A DNA stretch of 64,000 nucleotides from Prevotella sp. E13-17 (GTDB lineage: Bacteria; Bacteroidota; Bacteroidia; Bacteroidales; Bacteroidaceae): contig NZ_CP091787.1 of NCBI RefSeq assembly GCF_022024035.1, positions 1,302,001 to 1,366,000 of the forward strand, in the 5' to 3' direction. Shown piece by piece: positions 52,926 to 61,274 of the stretch (its first letter is position 1; each line of letters begins with the position of its first letter). The position numbers were made by a program, and so were the translations under genes. Under the pieces are notes generated by a model. It searched no databases and was not told where the DNA came from. It saw nothing but the letters and a program-made list of their open reading frames with translations.

Positions 52926-53876
52926 TTACACCACGTTTTGCGGATGCCCCTCGACGAATGCCCGAACATTGTCGGTGGCTATGTCAAGCAGGCGACGACG
53001 CGCCTCGCGGGTAGCCCAGGCGATGTGGGGCGTCAGATAGGCATGGGGCTGACAGAGTAGGGGATTGTCTGCATGTGGGGGCTCGTCGGTGAGCACGTCG
53101 GCACAATAGGCGGCAAGGCGTCCAGCTGCGAGAGCCTCGGCTACATCAGCGTCATTGACCAGGGGACCACGCCCCGTGTTGATGACGATAGCCGTTGGCT
53201 TCATCAGGGCAAGGGTCTTGGCATTGATGAAGTGACGATTGTTGGCAGTCAGTGGACAATGCAAGGAGAGAACGTCAGATGTGGCGAGCAGTTCGTTGAG
53301 ATCTGCTTTCAGGATGCCTGCGGGCAGCGTATCAGCGGCTTTGCTGGTGAGCGCTTTCACCTGCATGCCGAAGGCCTGAGCTATCTGTGCTACTCTGCTG
53401 CCAATATTGCCCAATCCCACGATGCCAAATGTCTTGCCGGCAAGCTCCATCAGCGGGGCGTCCCAGTAGCAGAAATCTGGATTCTGGCTCCAGCGGCCCT
53501 GACGGTTCTGTATGGCATAATGTTCCGTCCGGTTGGTCACCGTCAACAGGTGGGCAAACACCATCTGTGCAACGCTCTCTGTGCTGTAGGCAGGAATGTT
53601 GGTCACAACAATGCCGCGTTCGTGGGCAGCCTGTGTGTCAACCACGTTATAGCCTGTTGCCAGCACACCGATATAGCGTAAGTTGGGCAACTGTTCTATC
53701 TCTTTGCGGCCAAGTACCACCTTGTTGGTCAGCAGTACCTCTGCATCGCCAGCTCTTTCCACCGTTTCTTCAGGTTTTGTGCGGTCATAGATCGTCACGT
53801 CACCCAACTCTCGTAAGCCCTCCCACGACAAATCGCCTGGGTTGGCTGCATATCCGTCAAGAATGATTATCTTCAT
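52926..53876 (-). CDS. D-2-hydroxyacid dehydrogenase
   Basis: A 316-residue NAD-dependent dehydrogenase of the D-isomer-specific family (glycerate/hydroxypyruvate reductase-like). The nucleotide-binding motif is GKTFGIVGLGNIGSRVAQ; catalytic Arg in INTGRGPLV, Glu in LTDEPP and His in LTPHIAW are intact. Substrate is not determined by sequence. A relic of a paralogue's C-terminus lies 2 kb away at 50935-50985. It is followed by 22 bp on the upstream side by the AlkD-like gene, likely one operon. Confidence 0.92.
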   Translation of the reverse strand: MKIIILDGYAANPGDLSWEGLRELGDVTIYDRTKPEETVERAGDAEVLLTNKVVLGRKEIEQLPNLRYIGVLATGYNVVDTQAAHERGIVVTNIPAYSTESVAQMVFAHLLTVTNRTEHYAIQNRQGRWSQNPDFCYWDAPLMELAGKTFGIVGLGNIGSRVAQIAQAFGMQVKALTSKAADTLPAGILKADLNELLATSDVLSLHCPLTANNRHFINAKTLALMKPTAIVINTGRGPLVNDADVAEALAAGRLAAYCADVLTDEPPHADNPLLCQPHAYLTPHIAWATREARRRLLDIATDNVRAFVEGHPQNVV

Positions 53877-53898
53877 TTTTCTTTTTCTATTTTTGTGT

Positions 53899-54660
53899 TT
53901 ATTGTTGCATCCAATATTTCCGTTCAGTATCGTTCATCTTTTCGATGGCATAGCGCAGCGTGGTGCGTGGCATTTCTTGGGCATGCAGTCGGAGGAAATC
54001 GCGCAAGAGATCCATTGACACCCGCTTGCCCATCTCGCGCAGCATCCAACCTACGGCTTTGTGCATCAGGTCGTGCGGGTGGTGCAGGTGTATCTCTGCA
54101 TAGCGCAGACACCACGAGGCATCGCCCATCTGTGAGGTCTTCCAGGTACAGACAATGCTCATACGCTGTTTCCAAAGATTGGTGCTCGATGCTAATTCGT
54201 CGAGCACCTCTTTCTTTTGGTTCTCCTCTTCTTGCGCAAGGGCGGGGTAGGCAATCCATGCTCCCAATATCTTGGGGGCCGACAAATCAACCAAGTCCCA
54301 GTTGTTGGCCTGTTCGGCATACCTTAAATAAAGCTCCAGTATCTCCTTGCGTTTTCTGATAGCCACGGTGTCGTTTACGAGTCGTTTGGATGTCAGCCGT
54401 TCGAAATGCCAGACGAGAATCAACAATCCACAGAGTCGCACCTCGTGCCACCGGCACATCAGCAATTGGGGAATCTCGCTAAGTGGCGTGTCTTTTGCAG
54501 CCATCTTAACCACCTCTCGAGTCTTTGGCACCTTGATACCCAGGAACTCATCACCATAGCCATATTCTCCGGGTGCTGTCTTGAAAAAGCGCATCAGTAC
54601 CTGTCGCTGCTCCTCGTCGCGCAGCGATTCCATATATAGTATAATCTCTTTTGCAGTCAT
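53899..54660 (-). CDS. DNA alkylation repair protein, AlkD-like
   Basis: A 253-residue HEAT-repeat protein with the AlkD-type pattern YGYGDEFLGIKVPKTREVVK, NWDLVDLSAPKILGAW and HDLMHKAVGWMLREMGKRV. AlkD glycosylases remove bulky or cationic N-alkyl bases without base flipping. The promoter lies at 54712-54682 (TTTG 54712-54709, 19-nt spacer, TAAATTTG 54689-54682 on the minus strand). It shares 29 of 33 positions with the pheT promoter. Confidence 0.88.
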   Translation of the reverse strand: MTAKEIILYMESLRDEEQRQVLMRFFKTAPGEYGYGDEFLGIKVPKTREVVKMAAKDTPLSEIPQLLMCRWHEVRLCGLLILVWHFERLTSKRLVNDTVAIRKRKEILELYLRYAEQANNWDLVDLSAPKILGAWIAYPALAQEEENQKKEVLDELASSTNLWKQRMSIVCTWKTSQMGDASWCLRYAEIHLHHPHDLMHKAVGWMLREMGKRVSMDLLRDFLRLHAQEMPRTTLRYAIEKMNDTERKYWMQQ

Positions 54661-54861
54661 CTCCTATCGTTTCTTCGGGTGCAAATTTACGAATAAACGA
54701 GTGAAGAACAAAGCGAACTCGTTTGTTTTCTTCTTTTAATCTATAGATGACATCTCATAAAGGAACAACCCTCAGGAGACTTTTTAGTATGATGGAAAAA
54801 GGTAGTTTTGCGCTGCAAAAGTTGCGCTTTCGTCTTGTAGTAGCTTTAGTTTTGTTCTGTC

Positions 54862-55092
54862 AAAGCATTACTTTTGATGCCCATCTAGCCCCTAGAATAG
54901 TCACGTCTAGCCCCTGGAAAAGGTTGCTCTAGCCCCTAGAAGCGGCTCATCTAGGGGCTAGAAGTGGCCTTTCCAGGGGCTGGAATAGAAACTATTGTTT
55001 TGGTTCTAGACTTTAGATGTGGCATTTCTAGACTTTAAAACCAGCAGTTTTAGACTTTAGAATGGCACTTCCTAGACTCTAGAAATGACTTC
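54862..55092. repeat. 22-nt-period palindromic repeat array C (about 10 units)
   Basis: Units begin at 54862 (AAAGCATTACTTT), then TCTAGCCCCTAGAA-type cores at 54884, 54906, 54928, 54950 (as TCTAGGGGCTAGAA) and 54972 (TCCAGGGGCTGGAA). After a 33-nt step, TCTAGACTTTAGA-type cores follow at 55005, 55027, 55049 and 55071. Every other step is exactly 22 nt. Cores are palindromic or nearly so; the remaining 8-9 nt differ in each unit. No reading frame explains it. Confidence 0.85.
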
Positions 55093-55357
55093 CTGCGTCG
55101 GTCTTTTGTGTATTAGGTATTATAGCAAATATTGTTAGATGGAATATATTGTACGAACTATTGCTACTAGCGCATGCTCTAGATACCTCGAACAGCGGTC
55201 TTTTATATAATAAGGTGGGGAAACAAAGAGCATTTTTATTTTTTTGGGGGGGTGGATGGTATATGATTCCCCAAACTTTTGTATATTTGCACCAAGAAAT
55301 AATCAACATCTTTATGGGCACCCTATGCCCTTTCTATTAACCATAAATGCAAATGCA

Positions 55358-56182
55358 ATGAACAAATCTCAAAAAATGCTGGTGGCAGTAGCATTCATTT
55401 CACTGCCAATGGTTGTAAACGCACAGATGGAGAATCCACGCGGTATCTACAAGATGACAACCCTGACGGGTAAGATGGGTGAGGTGAAAGCTCCATTCGA
55501 ACAGTACAAAATCTGCACAGACAGTGTGACGCTCATGGTATCGGAGCGAGCTGCATTCTTCAGCATCTCCAACAACGACCATCGAGTGTTCAACTATACT
55601 GGAGAGCAGCCAACATCGGAAGGTGATAAGAGTCCACTTATCTACGACAGTAACGATAAGCAGTTCAAACTGAAATGGTGGAGCACCTATACCCACCACA
55701 TCCATTTCCCTAATAACGACTGGTGCATAGAGAAGTACGAATCGGGAAAGTATACAGAGAAGAGCAAGGTGTTTTTCGATGCAATTACCGGCGCATCAGA
55801 TGTGGATGCAAGCAATCCCCTGACAGGCACATGGCGCTTTATCGGCTATGTGGACGAACTGCGTGATGTGAAGAGAGAACTTCTCAAGTTGCATGAACAA
55901 TACGATAAGAGTAAGTATTTTAACAGCTTTTTCGTCTTTGCACCCAAGTACCTGACGATGCTAATCCAAAATGGCGGAGTTGTTGATAAAATCTATTACA
56001 ACGGAAAGAAGTCTTATAAGTGCGGCAATATGACCCGCCAAGTGAAATGGCTTTCTAAAGATCGCATCGCTGTAGAAGAGCATATAGACTATCGCACCGA
56101 CTGGATGATTCTGGAGCGCGTGACCGATGGCACAACCCCATTGAGCCACATCGCTCATCAGTTCGTATCGAAAACGCGGTGA
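55358..56182 (+). CDS. Secreted protein of unknown function
   Basis: About 274 residues from MNKSQKMLVAVAFISLPMVV, with a signal peptide ending NAQ. The mature protein has two similar beta-rich halves (ENPRGIYKMTTLTG..., then NPLTGTWRFIGYVDEL...) reminiscent of lipocalin-like DUFs in Bacteroidetes, each starting with a GTW/GIY motif. The frame is open back to 55244, but the -7 box TATATTTG at 55282-55289 favours start 55358, with ATG 55328 possible. A G-run lies just upstream. Function unknown. Confidence 0.78.
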   Translation: MNKSQKMLVAVAFISLPMVVNAQMENPRGIYKMTTLTGKMGEVKAPFEQYKICTDSVTLMVSERAAFFSISNNDHRVFNYTGEQPTSEGDKSPLIYDSNDKQFKLKWWSTYTHHIHFPNNDWCIEKYESGKYTEKSKVFFDAITGASDVDASNPLTGTWRFIGYVDELRDVKRELLKLHEQYDKSKYFNSFFVFAPKYLTMLIQNGGVVDKIYYNGKKSYKCGNMTRQVKWLSKDRIAVEEHIDYRTDWMILERVTDGTTPLSHIAHQFVSKTR

Positions 56183-56190
56183 TGCTGTTG

Positions 56191-57357
56191 TTAACGCATC
56201 ATAATTTTTGCTTCACCATCGAAAGAGCATATCTCTGCGGCCAACGTATTCATGTTGTGAAAACGGCTGTAGTCGCTGTCTGATGGAACGCCTGCGACAT
56301 CCCCCATTTGGTCTAGCTCCCATGGAGCCAATATCAGTAGTGCACCTGTGGCACAGGCATCAAAGCGCTGTCGCTCAGGTTTCCAGAAAAAGTCAATAGG
56401 CTCTTTCTGTAGGTGTATCAGCGGAAAACCTTTGTCCAAGCATTCGTTCTTCATCAGTCGTTCACCAGCTGAGATGCCAGGCGTCACGATAACCGTACAT
56501 CCCTCCATTATAGCAGTTTCCCACTGTCGCCGCTCATTGGTGTAGTCGACTGTTTCTTCGTATGGCTGTCCGGTAATGGGATGCTTCCGATGACATTGCA
56601 CCTGGATTTTCCTAGCCCAGCGCAACAGAAATAGATTTCCGAAAGCGCCATAACTGCGATTGCCTATCCTTACGTGCAGGCAGCGGCGCATATACTCTGG
56701 CAATAGTCTTCGCAGAATTGCTCTTCGAGGATTGTCGTTGACATAGGCAATCATAGCCTTGCGGTGCCGTTCATCCAAGCATACAGTATCATCGTAGTTG
56801 TCATCGAAAAGTGGCTGTTGGCTCCTCCCAACCAGTGCATAATATTCCTGCCGTTGCTTCTTGGATAGGTTCCTTATCAACGCTCCTTCGTTGGCGTACC
56901 GCTGAGCCTTCTCGCGCAGCCATGCTGGCATCCCTTCTTCCTTCAGATCGACCGATATCGACCGATCTACCGATGCCGCCAATCCCTGCTGCCGCTGCCA
57001 ATGACTGGTGCAGACGGACTTAAACGCTTGAATGATATCACCCAAGCTCCACGCCATCGGTTCCAGTACTTCAATAACTCCATGAAAATGGTCGGGCATA
57101 CATACGTAGGCATGCACCCTCACCCGATTACCATGTACCGCCTGCGCCTCAGGTGTCCGCAGCCATGTATTTGCCACCACTTCTCCAAGATGGGTGAGCA
57201 CAAGTGTTTTGCGGTTCGTTAAGTTCTCTCCGTCTTTGTTATCAGAAAAAAAAGATAGGACCCTTTCGCGTCCACTCACCACCAGTGTTATAAGGTAAGT
57301 GCCGCGACCATAGTAGTCATGTCCAGGATTTCGTGGACGATAAGCAGATGTCATCAT
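56191..57357 (-). CDS. REP-associated tyrosine transposase-like protein with C-terminal extension
   Basis: About 388 residues. The N-terminal half is a Y1/HUH domain of the TnpA-REP (RAYT) type: GRGTYLITLVV, the HUH motif in VCMPDHFHGVIEV and the catalytic Tyr in the pattern AYVNDNPRRAIL. The C-terminal about 180 residues extend beyond the usual RAYT length and contain VTPGISAGERLMKNECLDKG and CATGALLILAPW, a Rossmann-like layout reminiscent of DprA/LOG folds. The start is set at 57357 because a -7 box TACCTTTG lies at 57372-57365. One copy of the dispersed repeat lies just upstream. No terminal inverted repeats of an IS are seen. Confidence 0.85.
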   Translation of the reverse strand: MMTSAYRPRNPGHDYYGRGTYLITLVVSGRERVLSFFSDNKDGENLTNRKTLVLTHLGEVVANTWLRTPEAQAVHGNRVRVHAYVCMPDHFHGVIEVLEPMAWSLGDIIQAFKSVCTSHWQRQQGLAASVDRSISVDLKEEGMPAWLREKAQRYANEGALIRNLSKKQRQEYYALVGRSQQPLFDDNYDDTVCLDERHRKAMIAYVNDNPRRAILRRLLPEYMRRCLHVRIGNRSYGAFGNLFLLRWARKIQVQCHRKHPITGQPYEETVDYTNERRQWETAIMEGCTVIVTPGISAGERLMKNECLDKGFPLIHLQKEPIDFFWKPERQRFDACATGALLILAPWELDQMGDVAGVPSDSDYSRFHNMNTLAAEICSFDGEAKIMMR

Positions 57358-57452
57358 TTCACAGACAAAGGTAACCAAAATTTACCAGAATCTGATCAAA
57401 TTGAACGGAAAATATGGTTATATTGAGATACAGATTGTGGTAGTTTCGAATC

Positions 57453-57631
57453 GCCAAAAACAAAGCGTCAGCGACGCATTTCCAAAATGTAGTGCTTACT
57501 CTTGATGGCCGCTCCGACATTATTCGTTGTTGGCTCGGCGTGAGTTTGCGGTTGCAAAGTTAAATAAAATAATCGTTATTCTTTAGCTTTTTGGATGATT
57601 ATTTACAAGAAAATGAATATATTATTGCAAA
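57453..57631. repeat. Dispersed repeat copy 2 (about 179 bp)
   Basis: Matches 52677-52855 with about 85% identity by eye. On the minus strand: partial GAATATAT palindrome (57631-57610), -7 box TAACTTTG (57562-57555), the conserved CCAAC-loop region, and the terminator-like GCGTC-GCT-GACGC with TTTGTTTTT (57477-57454). It lies about 96 bp upstream of the RAYT-like gene on the same strand. Confidence 0.75.
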
Positions 57632-57673
57632 ATGATTCTCGTGAAGTTAGTTGCATGGTCTGCCGCATCAAAA

Positions 57674-57710
57674 AGAAAGGAGCACCCAAACGGATGCTCC
57701 TTTGATTTGT
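57674..57710 (+). terminator. Terminator-like hairpin
   Basis: AAAGGAGCA / TGCTCCTTT with a 10-nt loop, followed by GATTTGTT. No plus-strand gene is obvious directly before it, so it may end an unseen short RNA. Confidence 0.55.
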
Positions 57711-57781
57711 TATAGGCAACCCTCATTTTATAAGAAATTTAGGCTGAGTAGATAGGTCGTTAAGCTGATGTGTGATTTAGC

Positions 57782-57822
57782 TAAAAAGGTGCTTGCATGG
57801 GAATAGTTCTTTCGCAAGCACC
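57782..57822 (-). terminator. Terminator of the GlsB-type gene
   Basis: On the minus strand GGTGCTTGC / GCAAGCACC stem followed by TTTTTAG. Confidence 0.85.
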
Positions 57823-57834
57823 ATTTGTGAACAT

Positions 57835-58074
57835 TTATTTCTTGATGAGCGAGGCAACCCAGAGGATGGCTACGGCACCAATGATGGCTGTGCCCAGTTG
57901 TCCCAGGATGCCACCCCACGTGATGCCGAGTTGCTCGAAGAGCCAACCGCCGACTAGACCTCCAAAGAGGCCTAACACTGAATTCATGATAAATCCAAAA
58001 CTGCCACCTTTCATCAACTTGCCTGCACAGAAGCCTGCCAGACATCCAATAATGATTGATCCAATGAGTCCCAT
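57835..58074 (-). CDS. GlsB/YeaQ/YmgE-family membrane protein
   Basis: 79 residues, almost entirely hydrophobic with glycine-zipper helices (GLIGSIIIGCLAGFCAGKLM, SVLGLFGGLVGGWLF, TAIIGAVAILWVASLI). Family members are small stress-associated inner-membrane proteins of unknown mechanism. The -7 box TATCTTTG at 58130-58123 on the minus strand gives a leader of about 45 nt; a terminator follows directly, so it is a one-gene unit. Confidence 0.9.
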   Translation of the reverse strand: MGLIGSIIIGCLAGFCAGKLMKGGSFGFIMNSVLGLFGGLVGGWLFEQLGITWGGILGQLGTAIIGAVAILWVASLIKK

Positions 58075-58130
58075 AACTCTATTATTCTTTATTTTTTTTC
58101 TTAATTGATTTCTTTACGCAGACAAAGATA

Positions 58131-58312
58131 GCGTAAATCTTTTGAAACACCATGTTTTTATTGGATTTTTTTGTTAGAAGACTCCATACTCATTGGTAAT
58201 CCTTCGCCCGTTTATAACTTCTATAGCTACGCAGCTTTGCTTGCAAAGAACTCGCATAGCGTCTTAATGTCTGCTCGGCTTGGCCACTTGACTCTTCCAA
58301 GGAGAATTCTTC
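58131..58312. other. Short intergenic region
   Basis: No gene, promoter or strong hairpin is evident here; the only open frame is short and lacks recognisable features. Confidence 0.4.
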
Positions 58313-60331
58313 TCACTTACTTTGCAGAATTCCTGTTTCTGTATCTCGGTGATTCATGCTACGCTGAATGTTGCGATATTTGCGACCACGGGAAAGATGC
58401 CACGTAACATGGAATGTCAGCATATTGCCAAAATCACGACTATGCTGCGTTACTTCCTTGTGGATATACCGGTTAAGCACCTCCGTCTGATTGACAAGCG
58501 GACGGGCGCAGAAGGGATGTTGGGCATAGAGGGATAGGGTGATATTTTTCAACTGATAAGAGGCTGTGAGATACCATGCGGGAGCCTGATGTCCCCGATG
58601 TTCGCCCTCCATGAAGTTCCAACCGTTATCTGCGTAGGTAGTAAGTGTCCATCGGCCCAGATAGGCTTCGACGCTGGCCCCGCCATTAAATGCCGTATAA
58701 GTATGGCGATAGTCGTTCGTGAAATTGAAGAAGCGGTAGATGCCTCCATAGAGGGTGATGGAAAGATGCTCTGGCACAGCCTCCCAACGGTTATAGCTTT
58801 GGATGAAGAAAAAGCTACATTCGTTATCGGCATTCGTCTGCGTCTGATAGAAATGTCCGTCTCTGCGGGTGTATTTCTCCATGTTGCAGTTGGCATTCAG
58901 TCGCCAGTAGCCTTGTAACTCTGTCATGATTCGGGGTGAGGAGTAGGTCAGACGGAGATCGTGTGAAGTCACATGGTTGGGAGTGATGTTTGGATTTCCA
59001 ACCAATGTTTCCATTGCATTCTGTTTAACAGAAACGTCACTGACAAGTGCAATCTGTGAGACGTGCTGCGAAACTTCAAAATCATATTTCAACTTCAGGT
59101 TTTTGGCCAGTGGATAGGAAACCGTTAGTTTAGGACGAAATAGCAGAAAGCGGTTATTCCATTCTTTTTGTCGATAGTAGCGTGTGCTTATGCCTAGCCC
59201 TCCCATATAGCCCATTTTGCCAAGACGACCTTTTAGCTGCCCGAAGAAGTAAAGCATTGACGAACGCATAGAATTGTCGGCAGAGGCATCCCCCGAATAC
59301 ATATTATTGATATACTTCTGCCCATACTGAGCCCCCAGGGACAGCGTGAAGGGCTTCAGACGATTCTCATAGATGGCTTCTGTCCACAGCGAATAGTTTT
59401 TTCCCTTTACGTCATAGTCATAGTGGCCTCCCTCGTTATGTTCTGCATGGTTTTCGGTCTTGATATATGTTCCTACGACATTGGCGGTAAGTGACTGATG
59501 ATGCTTAAAGCCGCTATGGAAATAGAGGTCGAGTGCAGGCGATGAAGTACGGGACGAAGAATGGTCTTCGTAGGTCTCAAACTTAGACCATGACCTATGG
59601 GGCTGAATGTCGCGACGGGCTGAGAGTTTCGACTGGAACACGTAGTTAGAATCACTCAGGCTATAGGTGAGTTGGATGTTATGATTGAGACTCTTGTTTT
59701 GTCCATCCAATTGCTGGCGCAAAATGCTTCGTTTCTCCCCTGACTCCAGTTCGTATGTAGCCTGCTCTTCATGTCTTGTCCCCTTGAAGTTTTGATAGCC
59801 CAGCGAGTAGTTCACTCCGAACTCACTCTTTGCATAGTTGAATTTCCCAAAGACTATTCCATTATCATTCACGGCTGTGAGCGTATTCGTCAGGTCTGCC
59901 CCGATGTCGTAGCCGCTGACAGGTTTCTTTATGATGATGTTGACAACATAGGCAATGCCCTCACCATATCTGACTCCTGGATTGTCGATATAGTCGATAC
60001 GCTGTACGACTTTCATGTCGAGCGCGAGCAAGTCTTCTTTCGAGGCAACGATGTCGTTAATGCGTACTTGCACGCTGCCAAGATTGGAGAGGGCTGTAAT
60101 GGTATGCATCACGGGGTCAATTCGCAGTTGGGGCATCGTAAGTTTCGACAACAGCGAATAGCCATTCGGGGAACTCTCCAACTGCTGACGTGTGGGATAG
60201 ATGGTCTGCCCGTCCACTCGTTGTACTACTTTGGCCCCATGAACGGTTACCTCTTGTAATTCTACTTCCTTCTGTGCTGATGTAGCGAGTGAAACCATCA
60301 GCAGCATCCCCAAGAAAAAAAATCTCTTCAT
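58313..60331 (-). CDS. Outer-membrane beta-barrel protein (TonB-receptor-like)
   Basis: About 672 residues. Signal peptide MKRFFFLGMLLMVSLATSAQ, then a plug-like domain (about 20-150, VTVHGAKVVQRVDGQTI, VQVRINDIVAS, VRYGEGIAYVVNIIIKK) and a long C-terminal barrel rich in alternating aromatic residues. No carboxypeptidase-like N-terminal domain, SusD partner or clear TonB box is present, unlike SusC proteins. The cargo is unknown. The start follows a -7 box TAACTTTG (60359-60352, minus). It lies 97 bp downstream of a membrane-anchored regulator on the same strand. Confidence 0.85.
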   Translation of the reverse strand: MKRFFFLGMLLMVSLATSAQKEVELQEVTVHGAKVVQRVDGQTIYPTRQQLESSPNGYSLLSKLTMPQLRIDPVMHTITALSNLGSVQVRINDIVASKEDLLALDMKVVQRIDYIDNPGVRYGEGIAYVVNIIIKKPVSGYDIGADLTNTLTAVNDNGIVFGKFNYAKSEFGVNYSLGYQNFKGTRHEEQATYELESGEKRSILRQQLDGQNKSLNHNIQLTYSLSDSNYVFQSKLSARRDIQPHRSWSKFETYEDHSSSRTSSPALDLYFHSGFKHHQSLTANVVGTYIKTENHAEHNEGGHYDYDVKGKNYSLWTEAIYENRLKPFTLSLGAQYGQKYINNMYSGDASADNSMRSSMLYFFGQLKGRLGKMGYMGGLGISTRYYRQKEWNNRFLLFRPKLTVSYPLAKNLKLKYDFEVSQHVSQIALVSDVSVKQNAMETLVGNPNITPNHVTSHDLRLTYSSPRIMTELQGYWRLNANCNMEKYTRRDGHFYQTQTNADNECSFFFIQSYNRWEAVPEHLSITLYGGIYRFFNFTNDYRHTYTAFNGGASVEAYLGRWTLTTYADNGWNFMEGEHRGHQAPAWYLTASYQLKNITLSLYAQHPFCARPLVNQTEVLNRYIHKEVTQHSRDFGNMLTFHVTWHLSRGRKYRNIQRSMNHRDTETGILQSK

Positions 60332-60428
60332 ACTCTTGCTTTTTTTGATTGCAAAGTTATGAAGAGACTGATAATTTGCCCCAAATAATGTCTGACATTT
60401 GCCTGACATTTGCCTGATAGAAAGCTAT

Positions 60429-61094
60429 CTATCTGACTTTCAATCCGTATGACTTACCTCTGTCTGATTCGATTTTGAGATTGGAATGTTCTTCTATGAC
60501 AGGTTTCAGCCGTCGGATGAGTGTGTATAGTGTCTCGCTAGCATCCTCTTTCTTGGGCCAGAGGGTATCGCATATCTCCGACTTCGACAGTTTGTGCGAG
60601 GGCGACAGCCACAGCATTTCCATCAGTTGCTGTTGCATGGGGGTAAGCTTTACTTCAATTCCTTTCGCATTGACAAAGCGTCCGTCTTGCAGAGCCAAGC
60701 CACCATACAGTCCCAATGCTGACAGTCGCCTGTGTTGATATAGACAGAGCAATCCCCACAGCAAAGCCATCGACCAAATAACTACCGATGGACGCAGGTC
60801 GGAGAGTGAGAGTATGGTAGCTGTTGATACCTGCGGACGTGGACGAAATTCTTTTTGGGTATCCACAGCCAAAACAGCATGTCCTCTTAACCCCTCTATT
60901 TGCAGATGACTATTGAACATCTGTATTGTGTCTGCACTGATCACGTCCGACTGTTGTTCGTTCAAAGCTTTGGCCAAGGCCTGGCTCAAATCTTCTGCCA
61001 CCAATTTCTCCGTTGTTTTATAGCAGGTCAGGCTCACCATGCTCGATGCGATTATCAGTGCAAAAAGCACCACTACTGCATATTGTTGTTTCAT
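60429..61094 (-). CDS. Membrane-anchored winged-helix regulator
   Basis: 221 residues. One helix at about 5-25, a periplasmic segment of about 80 residues (including LQIEGLRGHAVLAVDTQKEF), a second helix at about 107-122 (VVIWSMALLWGLLCLY), then a cytoplasmic OmpR/PhoB-type winged helix (about 140-221; LTPMQQQLMEMLWLSPSHKLSKSEICDTLWP, RRLKPVIEEHSNLKI). It would sense something outside and bind DNA directly, with no receiver domain or kinase. The order is the reverse of ToxR (DNA-binding domain at the C-terminus). The adjacent outer-membrane gene is the obvious target, by inference. Confidence 0.82.
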   Translation of the reverse strand: MKQQYAVVVLFALIIASSMVSLTCYKTTEKLVAEDLSQALAKALNEQQSDVISADTIQMFNSHLQIEGLRGHAVLAVDTQKEFRPRPQVSTATILSLSDLRPSVVIWSMALLWGLLCLYQHRRLSALGLYGGLALQDGRFVNAKGIEVKLTPMQQQLMEMLWLSPSHKLSKSEICDTLWPKKEDASETLYTLIRRLKPVIEEHSNLKIESDRGKSYGLKVR

Positions 61095-61274
61095 CGTTGA
61101 GAATAATTGTTTGATAGTGGAGTCAAAGTTACAAATTATTCCGTCAACTTGTGGTCAATACATATAAAAAGTAACAAGATTTAACGGTCTTCTATTTCAA
61201 ACGTTGCAAAAGAACAAAGGTATTCCAAGAGGGCATCCGCTTGCAACTCTGCGGCTAAATTTGCCTCAAATCAT

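Noticed and set aside
54747..54932. Plus-strand frame of 61 codons overlapping array C
   Set aside because: No promoter, no family, and its sequence is partly array repeat.
54862..55092. CRISPR array
   Set aside because: The periodic unit is only 22 nt, the core changes along the array and the variable part is 8-9 nt; no cas genes are present.
56191..57357. Complete insertion sequence with terminal repeats
   Set aside because: The transposase-like gene has no flanking terminal inverted repeats or target duplications that I can see; RAYT-type domestication fits better.
58171..58407. Plus-strand frame of 78 codons before the outer-membrane gene
   Set aside because: It overlaps the 3' end of the convergent barrel gene in antisense and has no domain or promoter.
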